A stretch of 64,000 nt of DNA, taken from assembly GCA_018268715.1 (NCBI GenBank), contig JAFDVZ010000020.1, positions 1 to 64,000 on the forward strand, in the 5' to 3' direction. The notes below the pieces were generated by a model. The model searched no databases. It saw nothing but the letters and a program-made list of their open reading frames with translations, and had not been told where the DNA came from. Both the position numbers and the translations under genes were made by a program. Shown piece after piece: positions 8,353 to 16,817 of this stretch. This stretch comes from Acidobacteriota bacterium (GTDB lineage Bacteria > Acidobacteriota > Terriglobia > Bryobacterales > Bryobacteraceae). Every line of letters begins with the position of its first letter. Position 1 is the first letter of the stretch.

Positions 8353-8997
8353 TCAGCTTGTCCTCGGGTCGTGGCCGGAACCAGCGCTTCCATCGGTTCC
8401 ACGTTGAGTTCCTGGCGATTCGATTGAGAAGCCCCGCATCCAGCAAGATCTCGATTTCGTCCTGGTATCGAAGAGGGTGACACGATCCGGCAGGAAATCA
8501 CAATGCGGCAAGAGCGCCTTGACTTGCTTCCACTGCGTACGCAGCTCGAATGCCTGGATCGAGTCCGCGAAGAAGGTCGCTCCGTCATCGGAAAGGCGCC
8601 CGGTCACCAGGCATTTTGCACTCGCCCATACGAAAACGGAGGCATGGCCTCTGGATCTTGAATTATGCGACGTAGCTGGCTCGGAGGTCTCTATGGGGGA
8701 GCATCTTGAACGCATATTGAACGCGTATTCTGCCTGACTTCTAAGGCGAACGTCGCTCGAGAAAGAAGTCGGCACGCTTTTCATGCGCCATGCGGGCCGA
8801 AGTTCTGCCAACCAGCGGTTCTCGCTCACCCCGATCGACGACTGCAGCGCTACCTGGCCACCCTCGGCGGTGCCAGCATAGAAGTTGCGCGTCAATTCGT
8901 CAGTCGAAAGTATCAGCGACCGGAGCTCAGTGGAGCCATCAATCTCGGCCTTGGGGAACCGGTCTGGCGAGTCGGCATATAGCTTCGGCCGGAACAA
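8353..8997 (-). CDS. hypothetical protein, possibly decayed
   Basis: A 214-residue frame that starts at a TTG directly after an in-frame stop, so its 5' end may be lost. Residues 1-180 read like a natural protein (for example QAFELRTQWKQVKALLPHCD and LPDRVTLFDTRTKSR). The last 30 become Ser/Gly-rich, and another frame of the same strand (8223 to about 8430) continues more naturally with NRQELNVEPMEALVPATT. A frameshift near 8430 is therefore possible. No domain was recognised. It lies between the exported-protein cluster and the tRNA fragment that seems to end the island. Confidence 0.3.
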   Translation of the reverse strand: MFRPKLYADSPDRFPKAEIDGSTELRSLILSTDELTRNFYAGTAEGGQVALQSSIGVSENRWLAELRPAWRMKSVPTSFSSDVRLRSQAEYAFNMRSRCSPIETSEPATSHNSRSRGHASVFVWASAKCLVTGRLSDDGATFFADSIQAFELRTQWKQVKALLPHCDFLPDRVTLFDTRTKSRSCWMRGFSIESPGTQRGTDGSAGSGHDPRTS

Positions 8998-9348
8998 ACA
9001 GCCGATTCATGGATGCAGGAGTTCGCAATAGCGGCCAGTGCGTTGCGCGGGCCGAATCACAATCGCCGTGCCCCCTCCAGGTAAGGGCCGAACCTCATCG
9101 GACGGCCGAACAAAGCAGCTTACGAACTCGGGGGACCGGCGCTGCGGTGACGCTTGTGGAATCCGTCTCCGGCACTGATTTCGACATCCGAATGCCCCCG
9201 CTCGCTGTTGGGAGGGCAAGAGACTCGGCACGCTTTGAAGGTTGAGCGCGTGGTCGCTTTGCACGGCGGGGGAAAGCGGTTAAGCTGTGCTAGGGGGGAT
9301 GCATGACGGAATGGATCAAACGCTACGCCCGACTGCAGGGCGCAAACG

Positions 9349-9403
9349 CGATTAGACCACGATTAGACCGAATCCATGACCTGTCCCAAAACTGTGCCAA
9401 AAC
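9349..9403 (+). repeat. two sets of short direct repeats beside the tRNA fragment
   Basis: CGATTAGACC occurs at 9349-9358 and again at 9360-9369, an 11-nt period. Next to it TGTCCCAAAAC (9382-9392) is followed directly by TGTGCCAAAAC (9393-9403), again 11 nt apart with one mismatch. Helical-phase repeats about 120-170 nt from an attachment core resemble arm sites bound by tyrosine integrases or excisionases. This role is an inference. Confidence 0.4.
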
Positions 9404-9517
9404 CCCATCTGATTGGGTGCCTTGAGGTTACTGATCGAGCGAGAGCAGATTCCCCAAGTTGTTGAAAACAGAGCAATCAGTATAGAACCATTGGAGGGTT
9501 TGGAACCGGTTCCTGTA
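9404..9517. other. no gene seen
   Basis: Spacer between the short direct repeats and the tRNA fragment. No 5' half of the tRNA is present: the expected acceptor strand GCCACCC and anticodon-stem strand GCTGA are missing. Confidence 0.5.
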
Positions 9518-9563
9518 CTTCGTAATCAGCAGGTCGCCGGTTCAATCCCGGCGGGTGGCTCCA
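9518..9563 (+). other. 3' fragment of tRNA-Thr(CGU): probable attachment site (att) remnant
   Basis: The 46 nt start in an anticodon loop with CGT flanked by TT and AA, then give the 3' anticodon strand (TCAGC), a five-base variable loop, a perfect T-arm (GCCGG, TTCAATC, CCGGC), the 3' acceptor strand GGGTGGC, a discriminator T and an encoded CCA. No 5' half lies upstream, so it is not a working tRNA. Integrases that use tRNA genes leave exactly such a 3' copy at the far side of the island. Given its direction, the island should lie to the left and the original chromosome to the right. The intact tRNA-Thr gene would be beyond the left edge. Confidence 0.75.
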
Positions 9564-9963
9564 GTGTTTCCTTCCCACGTTTTTCTTCTCCTTTCCTTCG
9601 TAGTTGCCACTTTTTTGGGTGGCGCCGTTCGGCCGAGTGGGTTCGTTTCGTAATCGGCGCCCCTGGGCGCCATTCTTCCTTCAGGATGTTGCTTATTTTC
9701 TGCAAGTTACTCTTTCGACCCAATTTGTCTATGGGATCGTGGAGTTTTACCACAGACCACTTCCCACAGGTGTATGCGGCTCAGGTGGCAATCTGACAGC
9801 CACGACCCGTACCTGGAGCGGCTGCTCCCACCTTCAGGATACGGGGTGGTCGGCGGAAGTCACCCCGGTTGATTTTTGGATGTTGTTCATTTATTGGGAG
9901 AAATTTCTTTTAGATTTTTGTGAATGACGATTTTCGGGGTATGGAATTCGCCACTATCGGAGT
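9564..9963. other. no gene seen
   Basis: About 400 nt after the tRNA fragment, richer in A/T than the surroundings. A perfect inverted repeat GGCGCC-CCTG-GGCGCC sits at 9656-9671 but lacks a following T-run. The open frame across the T-arm on the opposite strand is the well-known artefact ending in PAGIEPATC and is not a gene. Confidence 0.45.
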
Positions 9964-10335
9964 AGCTCGTCATAGCGTGAGCTCCAGATGGCGGGGAGCC
10001 TTAGAATGCGGGTTCGAAGATCAGGGCAATCAAGAAATCACTTCCCTATGAAGCGACCAAGGCCACCTTCCAGAACCGGGCCGCGTCGCCATCATCCTTT
10101 GCAGGCTCGACATCGACGGAGCGCCGCATCGGAACCCGGACGGACAAGAGATCTCTTGCCCTCATTTGCACGTGTACCGGGAAGGCTTCGGTGACAAGTG
10201 GGCGGTCGCCGCCCCCGGCGACCGGTTCCCTGACACCTCGAACCTCTTTTCTACTCTTTTTCTACTCTTGACGCCTTCATGCAGCGTTGCCATATCACCG
10301 AACCGCCGTGGATCCAGAGAGGGTTGTTCTCATGA
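9964..10335 (+). pseudogene. DUF6978-like protein, frameshifted
   Basis: Broken gene directly upstream of a DUF1828 gene. The conserved core reads RVAIILCRLDIDGAPHRNPD, then CPHLHVYREGFGDKWAV, from about 10083 to 10210. An upstream piece in another frame (YEATKATFQNRA) suggests one frameshift near 10075. A second follows an 11-nt tandem duplication at 10247-10268; removing one copy restores NLFSTLDAFMQRCHITEPPW and the natural C-terminus with the stop at 10333-10335. That stop overlaps the next start as ATGA, proof that the two genes were translationally coupled. The family name is from memory and less certain than the pairing. Proteins of this kind are commonly found beside DUF1828 in a toxin-antitoxin-like arrangement. 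Confidence 0.55.
10247..10268 (+). repeat. 11-nt tandem duplication causing a frameshift
   Basis: TTTTCTACTCT occurs twice in direct succession (10247-10257 and 10258-10268). One copy fits the reading frame of the DUF6978-like gene; the second shifts it by 11 nt. It looks like a slipped-strand event. Confidence 0.8.
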
Positions 10336-10496
10336 CGACGTTGCAGGAGATCGAGCGGCTTTTGACCGACTACCGGGCATGGCTCAAAGACAAAACCACG
10401 TTGCTCGAGGTGAATGGCGCTTGGGTCGAAATCACGACGCCATGTATCGATCGCCACAACGACGCCCTCCAGATCTTCGGCGCTCGCCAAGAGTGA
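10332..10496 (+). pseudogene. DUF1828 protein, cut off by an IS21-type end
   Basis: The ATG at 10332 overlaps the stop of the upstream gene (ATGA). The 54 residues contain the DUF1828 hallmark VEITTPCIDRHNDALQIF, preceded by a helical N-terminus (LQEIERLLTDYRAWLK). Full DUF1828 proteins run for another 40 to 200 residues. Here homology stops near 10485 where AGTGACCCA repeats typical of an IS21 end begin, so the gene was truncated by insertion. DUF1828 proteins have no firmly known activity; some occur with DUF1829 in toxin-antitoxin-like pairs. Confidence 0.65.
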
Positions 10497-10524
10497 CCCA
10501 GGCGCGCTCGTGAAAAGTGACCCA
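10492..10524 (+). repeat. terminal repeats of an IS21-type element
   Basis: AGTGACCCA occurs at 10492-10500 and 10516-10524, a spacing of 24 nt. IS21 elements carry several short terminal repeats at each end, and the stretch GTGAAAAGTGACCC resembles those. It lies downstream of the istB remnant, as expected for the istB-side end of the element. Confidence 0.5.
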
Positions 10525-10714
10525 CCCTGGGAACGGTTCTGAGAACAGGATTTGAGTAGGAACCGGTACACCGCAGGCATCATCCGCCGAAGGCGTGTCC
10601 TGTATGTGAAGGGACGGGCAGTTTCATCCACGCCGGAGGGGGTGCGGTGGGAGAGGGCATCATCGGCCTCGTCCGCGGCGTGTGAATGGACGAGGCGATG
10701 GGAAGAAGGCAGGG

Positions 10715-11052
10715 CTACCGGATCGCCCCGGCCTGACGGAGTTTGTGACGGAGATATAGCATAGGAAGTAGTCCTGGCTGATTCGCGATTCGAGCACTTC
10801 CTCGATTACCGGCAGGAAGTACGCTAACGATCGGACCGTACCGAACGGCAGTGCATCCGAAGAGCGGAACAGGCGGCGCGACGCCGCCAGCACGAGCGCA
10901 TTCTCGACCGTCTTCACCGGCACGCCGCGCTGATACAGACCGACGGCGGTCATGCGGTCCGGCCGACGCACCGCGCCCGCTGTCCCCGGCGTATTGCGAT
11001 ACGCCTCGAACACCTGGCGAACGTATTCGTCCTGAGCGGGACCGGCGTCCAT
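10715..11052 (-). pseudogene. IS21-associated accessory protein, one-base frameshift
   Basis: Begins at the ATG at 11052, 9 nt after the istB stop. It encodes about 112 helical residues, including PDRMTAVGLYQRGVPVKTVE and PFGTVRSLAYFLPVIEEVLE. Near 10755 the frame slips by one base: reading on in the neighbouring frame gives LRHKLRQAGAIR and a stop at 10715, which fits the preceding DYFLCY. Proteins like this follow istB in some IS21 elements of GC-rich soil bacteria as I recall them; a role in transposition or cargo carriage is unproven. The slip means it is probably dead. Confidence 0.5.
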
Positions 11053-11061
11053 GATCGCGCC

Positions 11062-11283
11062 TCAACCTGGCGGCTCACGCAACGAAGGCCCGCTGATGGT
11101 CACCGTGTGGCAGTAATGCCGGAGACGGCTCAGCAGCGCCTCCACCATCGGGCGATTGCCCAGGAAGTTCGGCCACTCGTCATACACCAGGTTCGTGGTG
11201 ATGATCGTGGCGTGCTGACGGTAACGCTCCTCGACCAACTTGAAGAAGATGTTGGCTTGTTCCGCATGAAAACGGGCATGTTG
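11062..11283 (-). pseudogene. IstB (IS21 helper ATPase) C-terminal fragment
   Basis: About 73 residues survive: AEQANIFFKLVEERYRQHAT, then TNLVYDEWPNFLGNRPMVEA, and the end SGPSLREPPG with the stop at 11062. This is the C-terminal part of the AAA+ helper IstB, which guides the IS21 transposase IstA. The Walker A and B parts are missing because the sequence changes at about 11284 to an unrelated gene fragment, so a deletion or recombination removed istA and most of istB. Confidence 0.75.
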
Positions 11284-11430
11284 TCAGATTCTCGCGGAGA
11301 GCCGAAAGTTATGGTGCGCCTCGTCGAGTAAGACCTTGGGTCCGTGTTGAACACCGAAGGCAGGGTTCGGCAAGAGTGGGTTGAAGTCGAGATCGGCTAT
11401 CTGGGGACCACTCGCCCGTGGAGCCAGGGT
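11284..11430 (-). pseudogene. N-terminal fragment of a secreted DEAHHNF-motif protein
   Basis: The frame reads ADLDFNPLLPNPAFGVQHGP followed by KVLLDEAHHNFRL and then breaks at the istB fragment. The DEAHHNFHT motif after a short proline-rich lead is typical of the start of certain secreted proteins of acidobacteria and proteobacteria with unknown enzymatic role. The signal peptide is not in frame and the body of the protein is absent, so only a remnant remains. Recognition is by motif. Confidence 0.4.
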
Positions 11431-11465
11431 TGGCTTACAGAGGGAGTCGTCCTCAACGGGCGGGC

Positions 11466-11717
11466 ATGGTCGTTGCAGTCTCTGACGTTCACGCCGCGGT
11501 TCTGAGCCTGTTGCAGAAGGGTTGGGCGCAGTCCTACGAGCTGTCTTCATGGGGGGAGCCCCCGAAAGCGGTGTCGAATCCGGCGACGGCAGAACTCGGA
11601 GCTTACTATTTCTTTCCCACCGAACAAGGGCGGCGCGTACAGTCCGCCGACTATGAAGGCTGGCCCTTTGATGACGACGGATCCGTGCGGGACGGATGGC
11701 GGGCGCCAGACCAGTGA
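11466..11717 (+). CDS. small hypothetical protein
   Basis: About 83 residues from the ATG at 11466; a GTG at 11418 could add 16. The sequence has natural composition, with a helical N-terminal part (DVHAAVLSLLQKGWAQSYEL) and a C-terminal GAYYFFPTEQGRR and EGWPFDDDGSVRDGW. The layout could fit a small winged-helix-like fold. It overlaps the antisense frame of the DEAHHNF fragment. There is no strong ribosome binding site and no partner nearby. Function unknown. Confidence 0.35.
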   Translation: MVVAVSDVHAAVLSLLQKGWAQSYELSSWGEPPKAVSNPATAELGAYYFFPTEQGRRVQSADYEGWPFDDDGSVRDGWRAPDQ

Positions 11718-11858
11718 TCGGTCGCAAACTCTTTTGAGCCGGGCGTCGGGCGGTTCTTTTGCGGCCGGACTGTACGCAGCCCCACAGTTACATGACTTAC
11801 GGGTCAGCGGCGACGGTACTATTCAAAGTGGAAACTGTATCGAATAAAATCAGAGGTT

Positions 11859-14800
11859 ATGATCCGGAACTATGTCATCCTCCTTCTAATAATTTGTTGC
11901 TCGATGTTGGCGGCTGCCGGCGTCTCGATCAGCCCCGAACTCGCGTTCGAGCCGAATCGGGGGCAATTCGGAGGGGCCGTATCCTATGGCGCGCGGGCGC
12001 AGGGATATGCCGTTGGCGTGGATGGCCATACCTTCCGTCTGAAACTAGGGAAGGGCGCCGGAGCTTCTACCGACGTCAGTCTTAGCTTCGAGGGCGCGAA
12101 TCCGGCGTCGCAGCCGTCTGGGCGGCGGCTGCTGGCGGGGCGATCGAACTATATTGGCTATGACCCGAAAGCTCGGATCGCCGATGTTCCGCGATTCGCT
12201 GAGGTCTGGTACGCGGATCTGTACCCGGGCGTCGATTTGCGTCTGTACGGGAACGAGCGCAACCTTGAGTACGATCTGATTGTTGCGCCGGGATCTTCCG
12301 CGGCCGGCATTGTCCTGGGCATCAGCGGGCAGGGGGCGAGGATTACGCCAGAGGGGGATCTGGCGATCGAAGGCGCCGAGTCGCCCTTCCTGCTACGGAA
12401 GCCGGTCGCCTGGCAGGAGATTAGAGGGAACCGGCAATCGGTGGCGGCCGTTTACCGCGGCCTGGGCCACGGAAGATTCACATTCGAAATCGGCTCTTAC
12501 GACGCGAGCCGGCCTCTTATCATAGACCCGATCATGGCGTATTCGAGCGTCTTCGGGGGCTCCCAGACGGATAACTCCTGGGGCATAGCCGTGGATGCAT
12601 CGGGCAACATCTACATAACCGGATACACATCCTGGGCGCCGTGGACCGCGTTGTCTACGCCCGCTCCTACCGAACTCGCCTCCGCGTTCACCGGATCCGC
12701 GATATTCATCATCAAGCTGGACCCGAGCGGCCAGACGGTGCTATACCAGACATTCATCACGGCGTTCGACACGGATCCGGGCGGAATCGCGGTGGATGCA
12801 TCGGGCAACACATACGTGGCCGGTACGGCATCCATCTGGCACGCGCTTCCGTCCACGCCGGGGGCGTTCCAAAGCGGATCGTCCAACCAAGTGACTTATG
12901 TCGGCTTCGCGTTGAAGTTGAATGCTTCCGGCAGTGATTTGGTCTACTTAACGTACTTGGGCGGGAGCTCTGGATGGGACAGCGTGTACGGTATGGCGCT
13001 GGACTCCTCCGGCAGGATGTGGGTGACCGGCGGTACGAGATCCAGCGACTTCCCAGTGACCCCCGGCAGTTATCGGACCACGAGTTCCGGGATCACCGCT
13101 TTTGTCAGCGCAGTGGCCGCGGACGGGAAGTCGCTGGCCTACTCGACGTTTATCGGCGCCGGCGAGGGACGCGCCATCGCTCTAGACCCGAGCGGCAATG
13201 TCGTGATCGCCGGAGTCACTGAAGACAGTGCATTCCCGGTCACCGCCGGCGCGCCGCAGGGAAGCAAAGAGTTCGGGTCCGATTGTTTTGTCGCGAAACT
13301 CACTCCCACGCTGTCGGCGTTGCAGTTCTCGACGTTTATGGGGGGCGGCGGAGACGATAACTGCACCGCTGTCGCCACCGATGCGAACGGCAATGTGTAC
13401 GTCACCGGCAGTACGGATTCCGCCTACCGGTTTCCCACGACGCACGTGCTGGGGGCAGGGGGCGCGAAGGATGTTTTTGTAACCAAGATAAACAGTGCGG
13501 GCTCGCAATTTGTGTACGCTACCTTGTTTGGCGGCGGCGCGTACGACCGCGGAAGGGCGATTGCGGTGGATGCTTCCGGGAACGCCTGGATCGGCGGAGA
13601 TACTCAGTCAGTCGATTTTCCCGTTACCGCGGACGCCGCCAAAGGCCAGTTGATCGGCATCGACGGATTTGCGGGGTTCTATTCCGATGGGTTCGTTCTG
13701 GAGTTGAACGCCAGCGGTTCAGCGGCGATCTACTCGACCTTCTGGGGCGGAAGCGACAGCTATGACGCAGTGATGGCCCTGGCTCTTGATGCAAGTTCGA
13801 ACGTCTATCTGACGGGATTCGGCGGTTCATGGGATTTTCCGATAACTCAGAACGCCCTGCTGTCAGGCCGGCAGTCAGCCCAGGGCGGCGATGTGTTTGT
13901 CGCGCGGCTTTCACCGGGTTCCTGCGCTTTCACCGTCACGCCTTCTCAAATTGTGCTTGGCAACGATGGAGGGCAGGTCTCGGTGCACGTCGATACGGCC
14001 GCCAGTTGCCCTTGGACCTTGACTGGAATGACGCAGTGGGCTTGGCTCGTAAGCCGCACGGCGGGGCTGGGCTCGGGCGATGTTCAACTGCTTGTTTCGG
14101 CCAATACCGGTCCTGATCGTAGCCGCACGCTGTTGGTGGCGGGGAAGCCTGTCGCCATTTCGCAGACGGGGAACTGTACTTACAATGTTTCGATCACGAA
14201 CACCACGATACCGTCGTCCGGCAGCGGCGGCGAAACCATCAGCGTAACTACCGCGGACGGATGCGTGTGGTATAGTTCCACGGATGTCGACTGGATCTTC
14301 ATGGGCTATCCTCCGACCCTCAGTCATAATCAGTCCGGGAGCACCGGCTTCACCGTAGCGGCGAATACGTCCGCCCAGACGCGGGTGGGACACATCACCG
14401 CGGCTGGCAAGACATTCACCATAACGGAGACCGGGAGCGGGTCCTGCGGCTATTCGCTCGTGACAAACAGCCTGACTACGGGAGCGTCCGGCGGCAGCGG
14501 GGTGGTGTCGGTCACCACCACCTCTGGATGCCAGTGGTCCGGTACGACGGCGTCCTCATGGATTACGATTTTTACCGGTACGGTGACGGGTTCGGGGACA
14601 CTCGACTTCTGGGTGGATGCCAATCCGGGTTCGGCTCGAATTGGCATCATCACGGTGGCGGGATTGACTTATACGGTGAATCAGTTCGCGGGGACTTCGA
14701 CTACTCCGGCCGGGCCGATGCTCAGCTTCTACCCGGTGACGCCGTGCCGGGCTGTCGATACACGCTCGGACCAGCACAAGACCGGAGCGTTTGGTCCCCC

Positions 14801-15875
14801 TTCACTCCCGGGCTATTCCACCCGTCAGTTTTCCATTACCGGATCGGGCTGCGGCGTACCCTCGACGGCGCAGGCTTTCTCGCTCAATATGACCGTGCAT
14901 CCCTGGTCCGGGCTGGATTGGCTGTCGACGTTCCCGGCGGGCGATCCGTATCCGGGAGTCTCCACGTTGAATGCGCCCGGGGGCGGCTATGTGGCGAACG
15001 CCGCCATTGTCCCGGCCGGCGCCAACGGTGGCATTAGCGTTGTGGGAGGGCAACAGACGGACCTGATCGTCGATGTGAACGGCTACTTCGCGCCGCCCGC
15101 AAGCGGCGAACTGGTGTTTTATCCCGTGACGCCTTGCCGCCTGGCCGATACGCGATCGGACCAGGGAAAGACGGGAGCGTTCGGACCGCCGGCGTTGCGG
15201 GGCTATTCGCAGCGGGATTTCCCGGTGGGAGGCAATTGCGGAGTTCCGACAACGGCGCAAGCCTATGCGCTGAATGTCACGGCGTTTCCGCAAGGCCGGC
15301 TCAGCTTTCTGTCGATGTGGCCGCAGGGGCAGCCGTATCCGAACGTATCCACTCTCAATTCCGAGGACGGTAATATCATCGCCAACGCGGCGATCGTGCC
15401 GGCCGGCGCGAGCGGGGGCGTGACGATCGTTTCAGGGGAAGCGGCCGACCTTGTGATCGACGTGAACGGCTACTTTGCGCCGCCTGCAACCGGGGGCCTG
15501 CATTTCTATACGCTGACGCCGTGCCGGGTGGCCGACACCCGATCCGACCAGGGCAAGACAGGGCCGTTCGGACCGCCACGCCTGGAGGCCTATTCGCAGC
15601 GCACTTTTCCGATTACGGCATCGGGGTGCAACCTTCCCGCCACGGCGCAGGCGTATTCGTTGAATATGACCGTGATCCCGCCGGGTCCGGTGGATTTCCT
15701 GTCGATGTGGCCGGGGGGTGGTTATTACACCGGAGCGTCCACTTTGAACTCTCCGGCCGGACGCATGATTGCGAACGCGGCGATCATACCGGCGGGGAGC
15801 AATGGCGACATCACGGTGGTTACGGGGAAGCCGACTCACGTGGTGATCGATATCAACGGCTACTTCGCGCCGTAA
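11859..15875 (+). CDS. giant secreted SBBP-repeat/BACON protein with three C-terminal repeats
   Basis: 1,338 residues with a signal peptide (VILLLIICCSMLAAAG). Residues about 25-225 match the N-terminal domain usual before SBBP repeats (LAFEPNRGQFGGAV). Residues 225-690 hold beta-propeller repeats with the recurring VDASGNIYITG type motif. From about 689, 773 and 864 come three BACON-like modules (CTYNVSITNTTIPSSGSGG, CGYSLVTNSLTTGASGG). The end carries three copies of a 125-residue domain starting near 954, 1085 and 1214, each opening with FYPVTPCR or a variant and DTRSDQ and closing with VDVNGYFAP or a variant. It is probably a surface or extracellular adhesin or carbohydrate-binding protein. 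A TAAAAT box precedes the start by about 10 nt. Flanked by decayed genes, yet intact. Confidence 0.85.
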   Translation: MIRNYVILLLIICCSMLAAAGVSISPELAFEPNRGQFGGAVSYGARAQGYAVGVDGHTFRLKLGKGAGASTDVSLSFEGANPASQPSGRRLLAGRSNYIGYDPKARIADVPRFAEVWYADLYPGVDLRLYGNERNLEYDLIVAPGSSAAGIVLGISGQGARITPEGDLAIEGAESPFLLRKPVAWQEIRGNRQSVAAVYRGLGHGRFTFEIGSYDASRPLIIDPIMAYSSVFGGSQTDNSWGIAVDASGNIYITGYTSWAPWTALSTPAPTELASAFTGSAIFIIKLDPSGQTVLYQTFITAFDTDPGGIAVDASGNTYVAGTASIWHALPSTPGAFQSGSSNQVTYVGFALKLNASGSDLVYLTYLGGSSGWDSVYGMALDSSGRMWVTGGTRSSDFPVTPGSYRTTSSGITAFVSAVAADGKSLAYSTFIGAGEGRAIALDPSGNVVIAGVTEDSAFPVTAGAPQGSKEFGSDCFVAKLTPTLSALQFSTFMGGGGDDNCTAVATDANGNVYVTGSTDSAYRFPTTHVLGAGGAKDVFVTKINSAGSQFVYATLFGGGAYDRGRAIAVDASGNAWIGGDTQSVDFPVTADAAKGQLIGIDGFAGFYSDGFVLELNASGSAAIYSTFWGGSDSYDAVMALALDASSNVYLTGFGGSWDFPITQNALLSGRQSAQGGDVFVARLSPGSCAFTVTPSQIVLGNDGGQVSVHVDTAASCPWTLTGMTQWAWLVSRTAGLGSGDVQLLVSANTGPDRSRTLLVAGKPVAISQTGNCTYNVSITNTTIPSSGSGGETISVTTADGCVWYSSTDVDWIFMGYPPTLSHNQSGSTGFTVAANTSAQTRVGHITAAGKTFTITETGSGSCGYSLVTNSLTTGASGGSGVVSVTTTSGCQWSGTTASSWITIFTGTVTGSGTLDFWVDANPGSARIGIITVAGLTYTVNQFAGTSTTPAGPMLSFYPVTPCRAVDTRSDQHKTGAFGPPSLPGYSTRQFSITGSGCGVPSTAQAFSLNMTVHPWSGLDWLSTFPAGDPYPGVSTLNAPGGGYVANAAIVPAGANGGISVVGGQQTDLIVDVNGYFAPPASGELVFYPVTPCRLADTRSDQGKTGAFGPPALRGYSQRDFPVGGNCGVPTTAQAYALNVTAFPQGRLSFLSMWPQGQPYPNVSTLNSEDGNIIANAAIVPAGASGGVTIVSGEAADLVIDVNGYFAPPATGGLHFYTLTPCRVADTRSDQGKTGPFGPPRLEAYSQRTFPITASGCNLPATAQAYSLNMTVIPPGPVDFLSMWPGGGYYTGASTLNSPAGRMIANAAIIPAGSNGDITVVTGKPTHVVIDINGYFAP

Positions 15876-15989
15876 TGGCTAATTGCGCGGGCAATTATGC
15901 CTCTTATCGATGAGTGTCCGGACGGGTGCAGTCAATACCTGGCCGGAGAGGAGGCGTAAGATCATGGGTGAACTGTCAGGCTAGGATGG

Positions 15990-16330
15990 CGATAACAGTG
16001 ACGAAGCGTTGCAAGACCTTGTGGCCTTCAACTGTCTCTGGCGTCAAGCACAGGTGACATGCGGCGGTTCCACTTCGGCGTGCTTCGTCTAACCTCGGTG
16101 GGGCTATCAGGCCGGCATGCACTTCATTTTGCCTGCCCTTGGCGTATTGAAAAGGGCGATAGAGTCATAACTGGTTCTGGCGACTACTATGTGGCTGCAA
16201 ACCCAGATAGACCAGTCAATCCCGATGCTAATGACCCTATTTTCATCGGGCGTGGTTGAGGCCTTTCGCGCCTACCACATCCAACCTGTTCTGTTCAGCC
16301 GTCGCAGCGAATTCGCAGGGGAGTTGGCCG
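15990..16330 (+). pseudogene. decayed small hypothetical gene
   Basis: Pieces in different plus-strand frames read as one broken protein: DEALQDLVAFN near 16000, then HALHFACPWRIEKGDRVITG (about 16119-16180) and VVEAFRAYHIQPVLFSRRSE near 16255. Each piece has natural composition but stops separate them. A small protein of unknown function with the pattern CPWR...GDRVITGSGDY seems to have been lost. Low confidence in the exact limits. Confidence 0.35.
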
Positions 16331-16817
16331 CTTAAGCAGGCTTGTCCCAATTGAGAGCTTGCTGGCGACTTGGTGAACATTTGAGAGACGCCCTCAGGGA
16401 GTTTGTGGCGCTATCCAAGATTCCGGGCGGAGTCCTTGACGAGCAGTCAACGTCTATCCGGTGCAAATCGCCAGGCCGAAAACGGCGCTCGACCAACGGA
16501 CGGAACTGGGTGTGGGCGGTCGGCGGATGGTCACCAACGGCTCCGCGGACAGCACCTCGCAGTACAACCGCTGTGCTTCGGTGCGAGCGATCCGCTGGCC
16601 GTCCGGCGGCTCACGCTAATTGAAAGTCTGAAGCAGTCGGGATGCCTGAGCGCCCACCGACAGCGGCTACTCGGCGGAGCCTTCAGGGGAGGGAATCTAG
16701 ATCGATTTCCAACGCAAGATCGGCGCGGAGTTCGCCGATGGAAACCGAAAATGCTCTGAAAGTACGCCGCAGAGCGGATCGAGGAGCACGGCAAGACCGG
16801 GCCGGCGAACAAATCAC
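16331..16817. other. no gene seen
   Basis: About 490 nt upstream of the first PadR promoter. Open frames are short and overlap each other on both strands without motifs or starts. Probably more decayed coding DNA. Confidence 0.4.

Noticed and set aside
9518-9563. A complete tRNA gene
   Set aside because: The 5' acceptor strand, D-arm and 5' anticodon strand are absent upstream, so only the 3' part exists.
9656-9671. Perfect hairpin GGCGCC-CCTG-GGCGCC as a terminator
   Set aside because: No T-run follows and no gene ends just before it.
9526-9753. Minus-strand frame ending in PAGIEPATC
   Set aside because: Known artefact from translating the complement of a tRNA T-arm.
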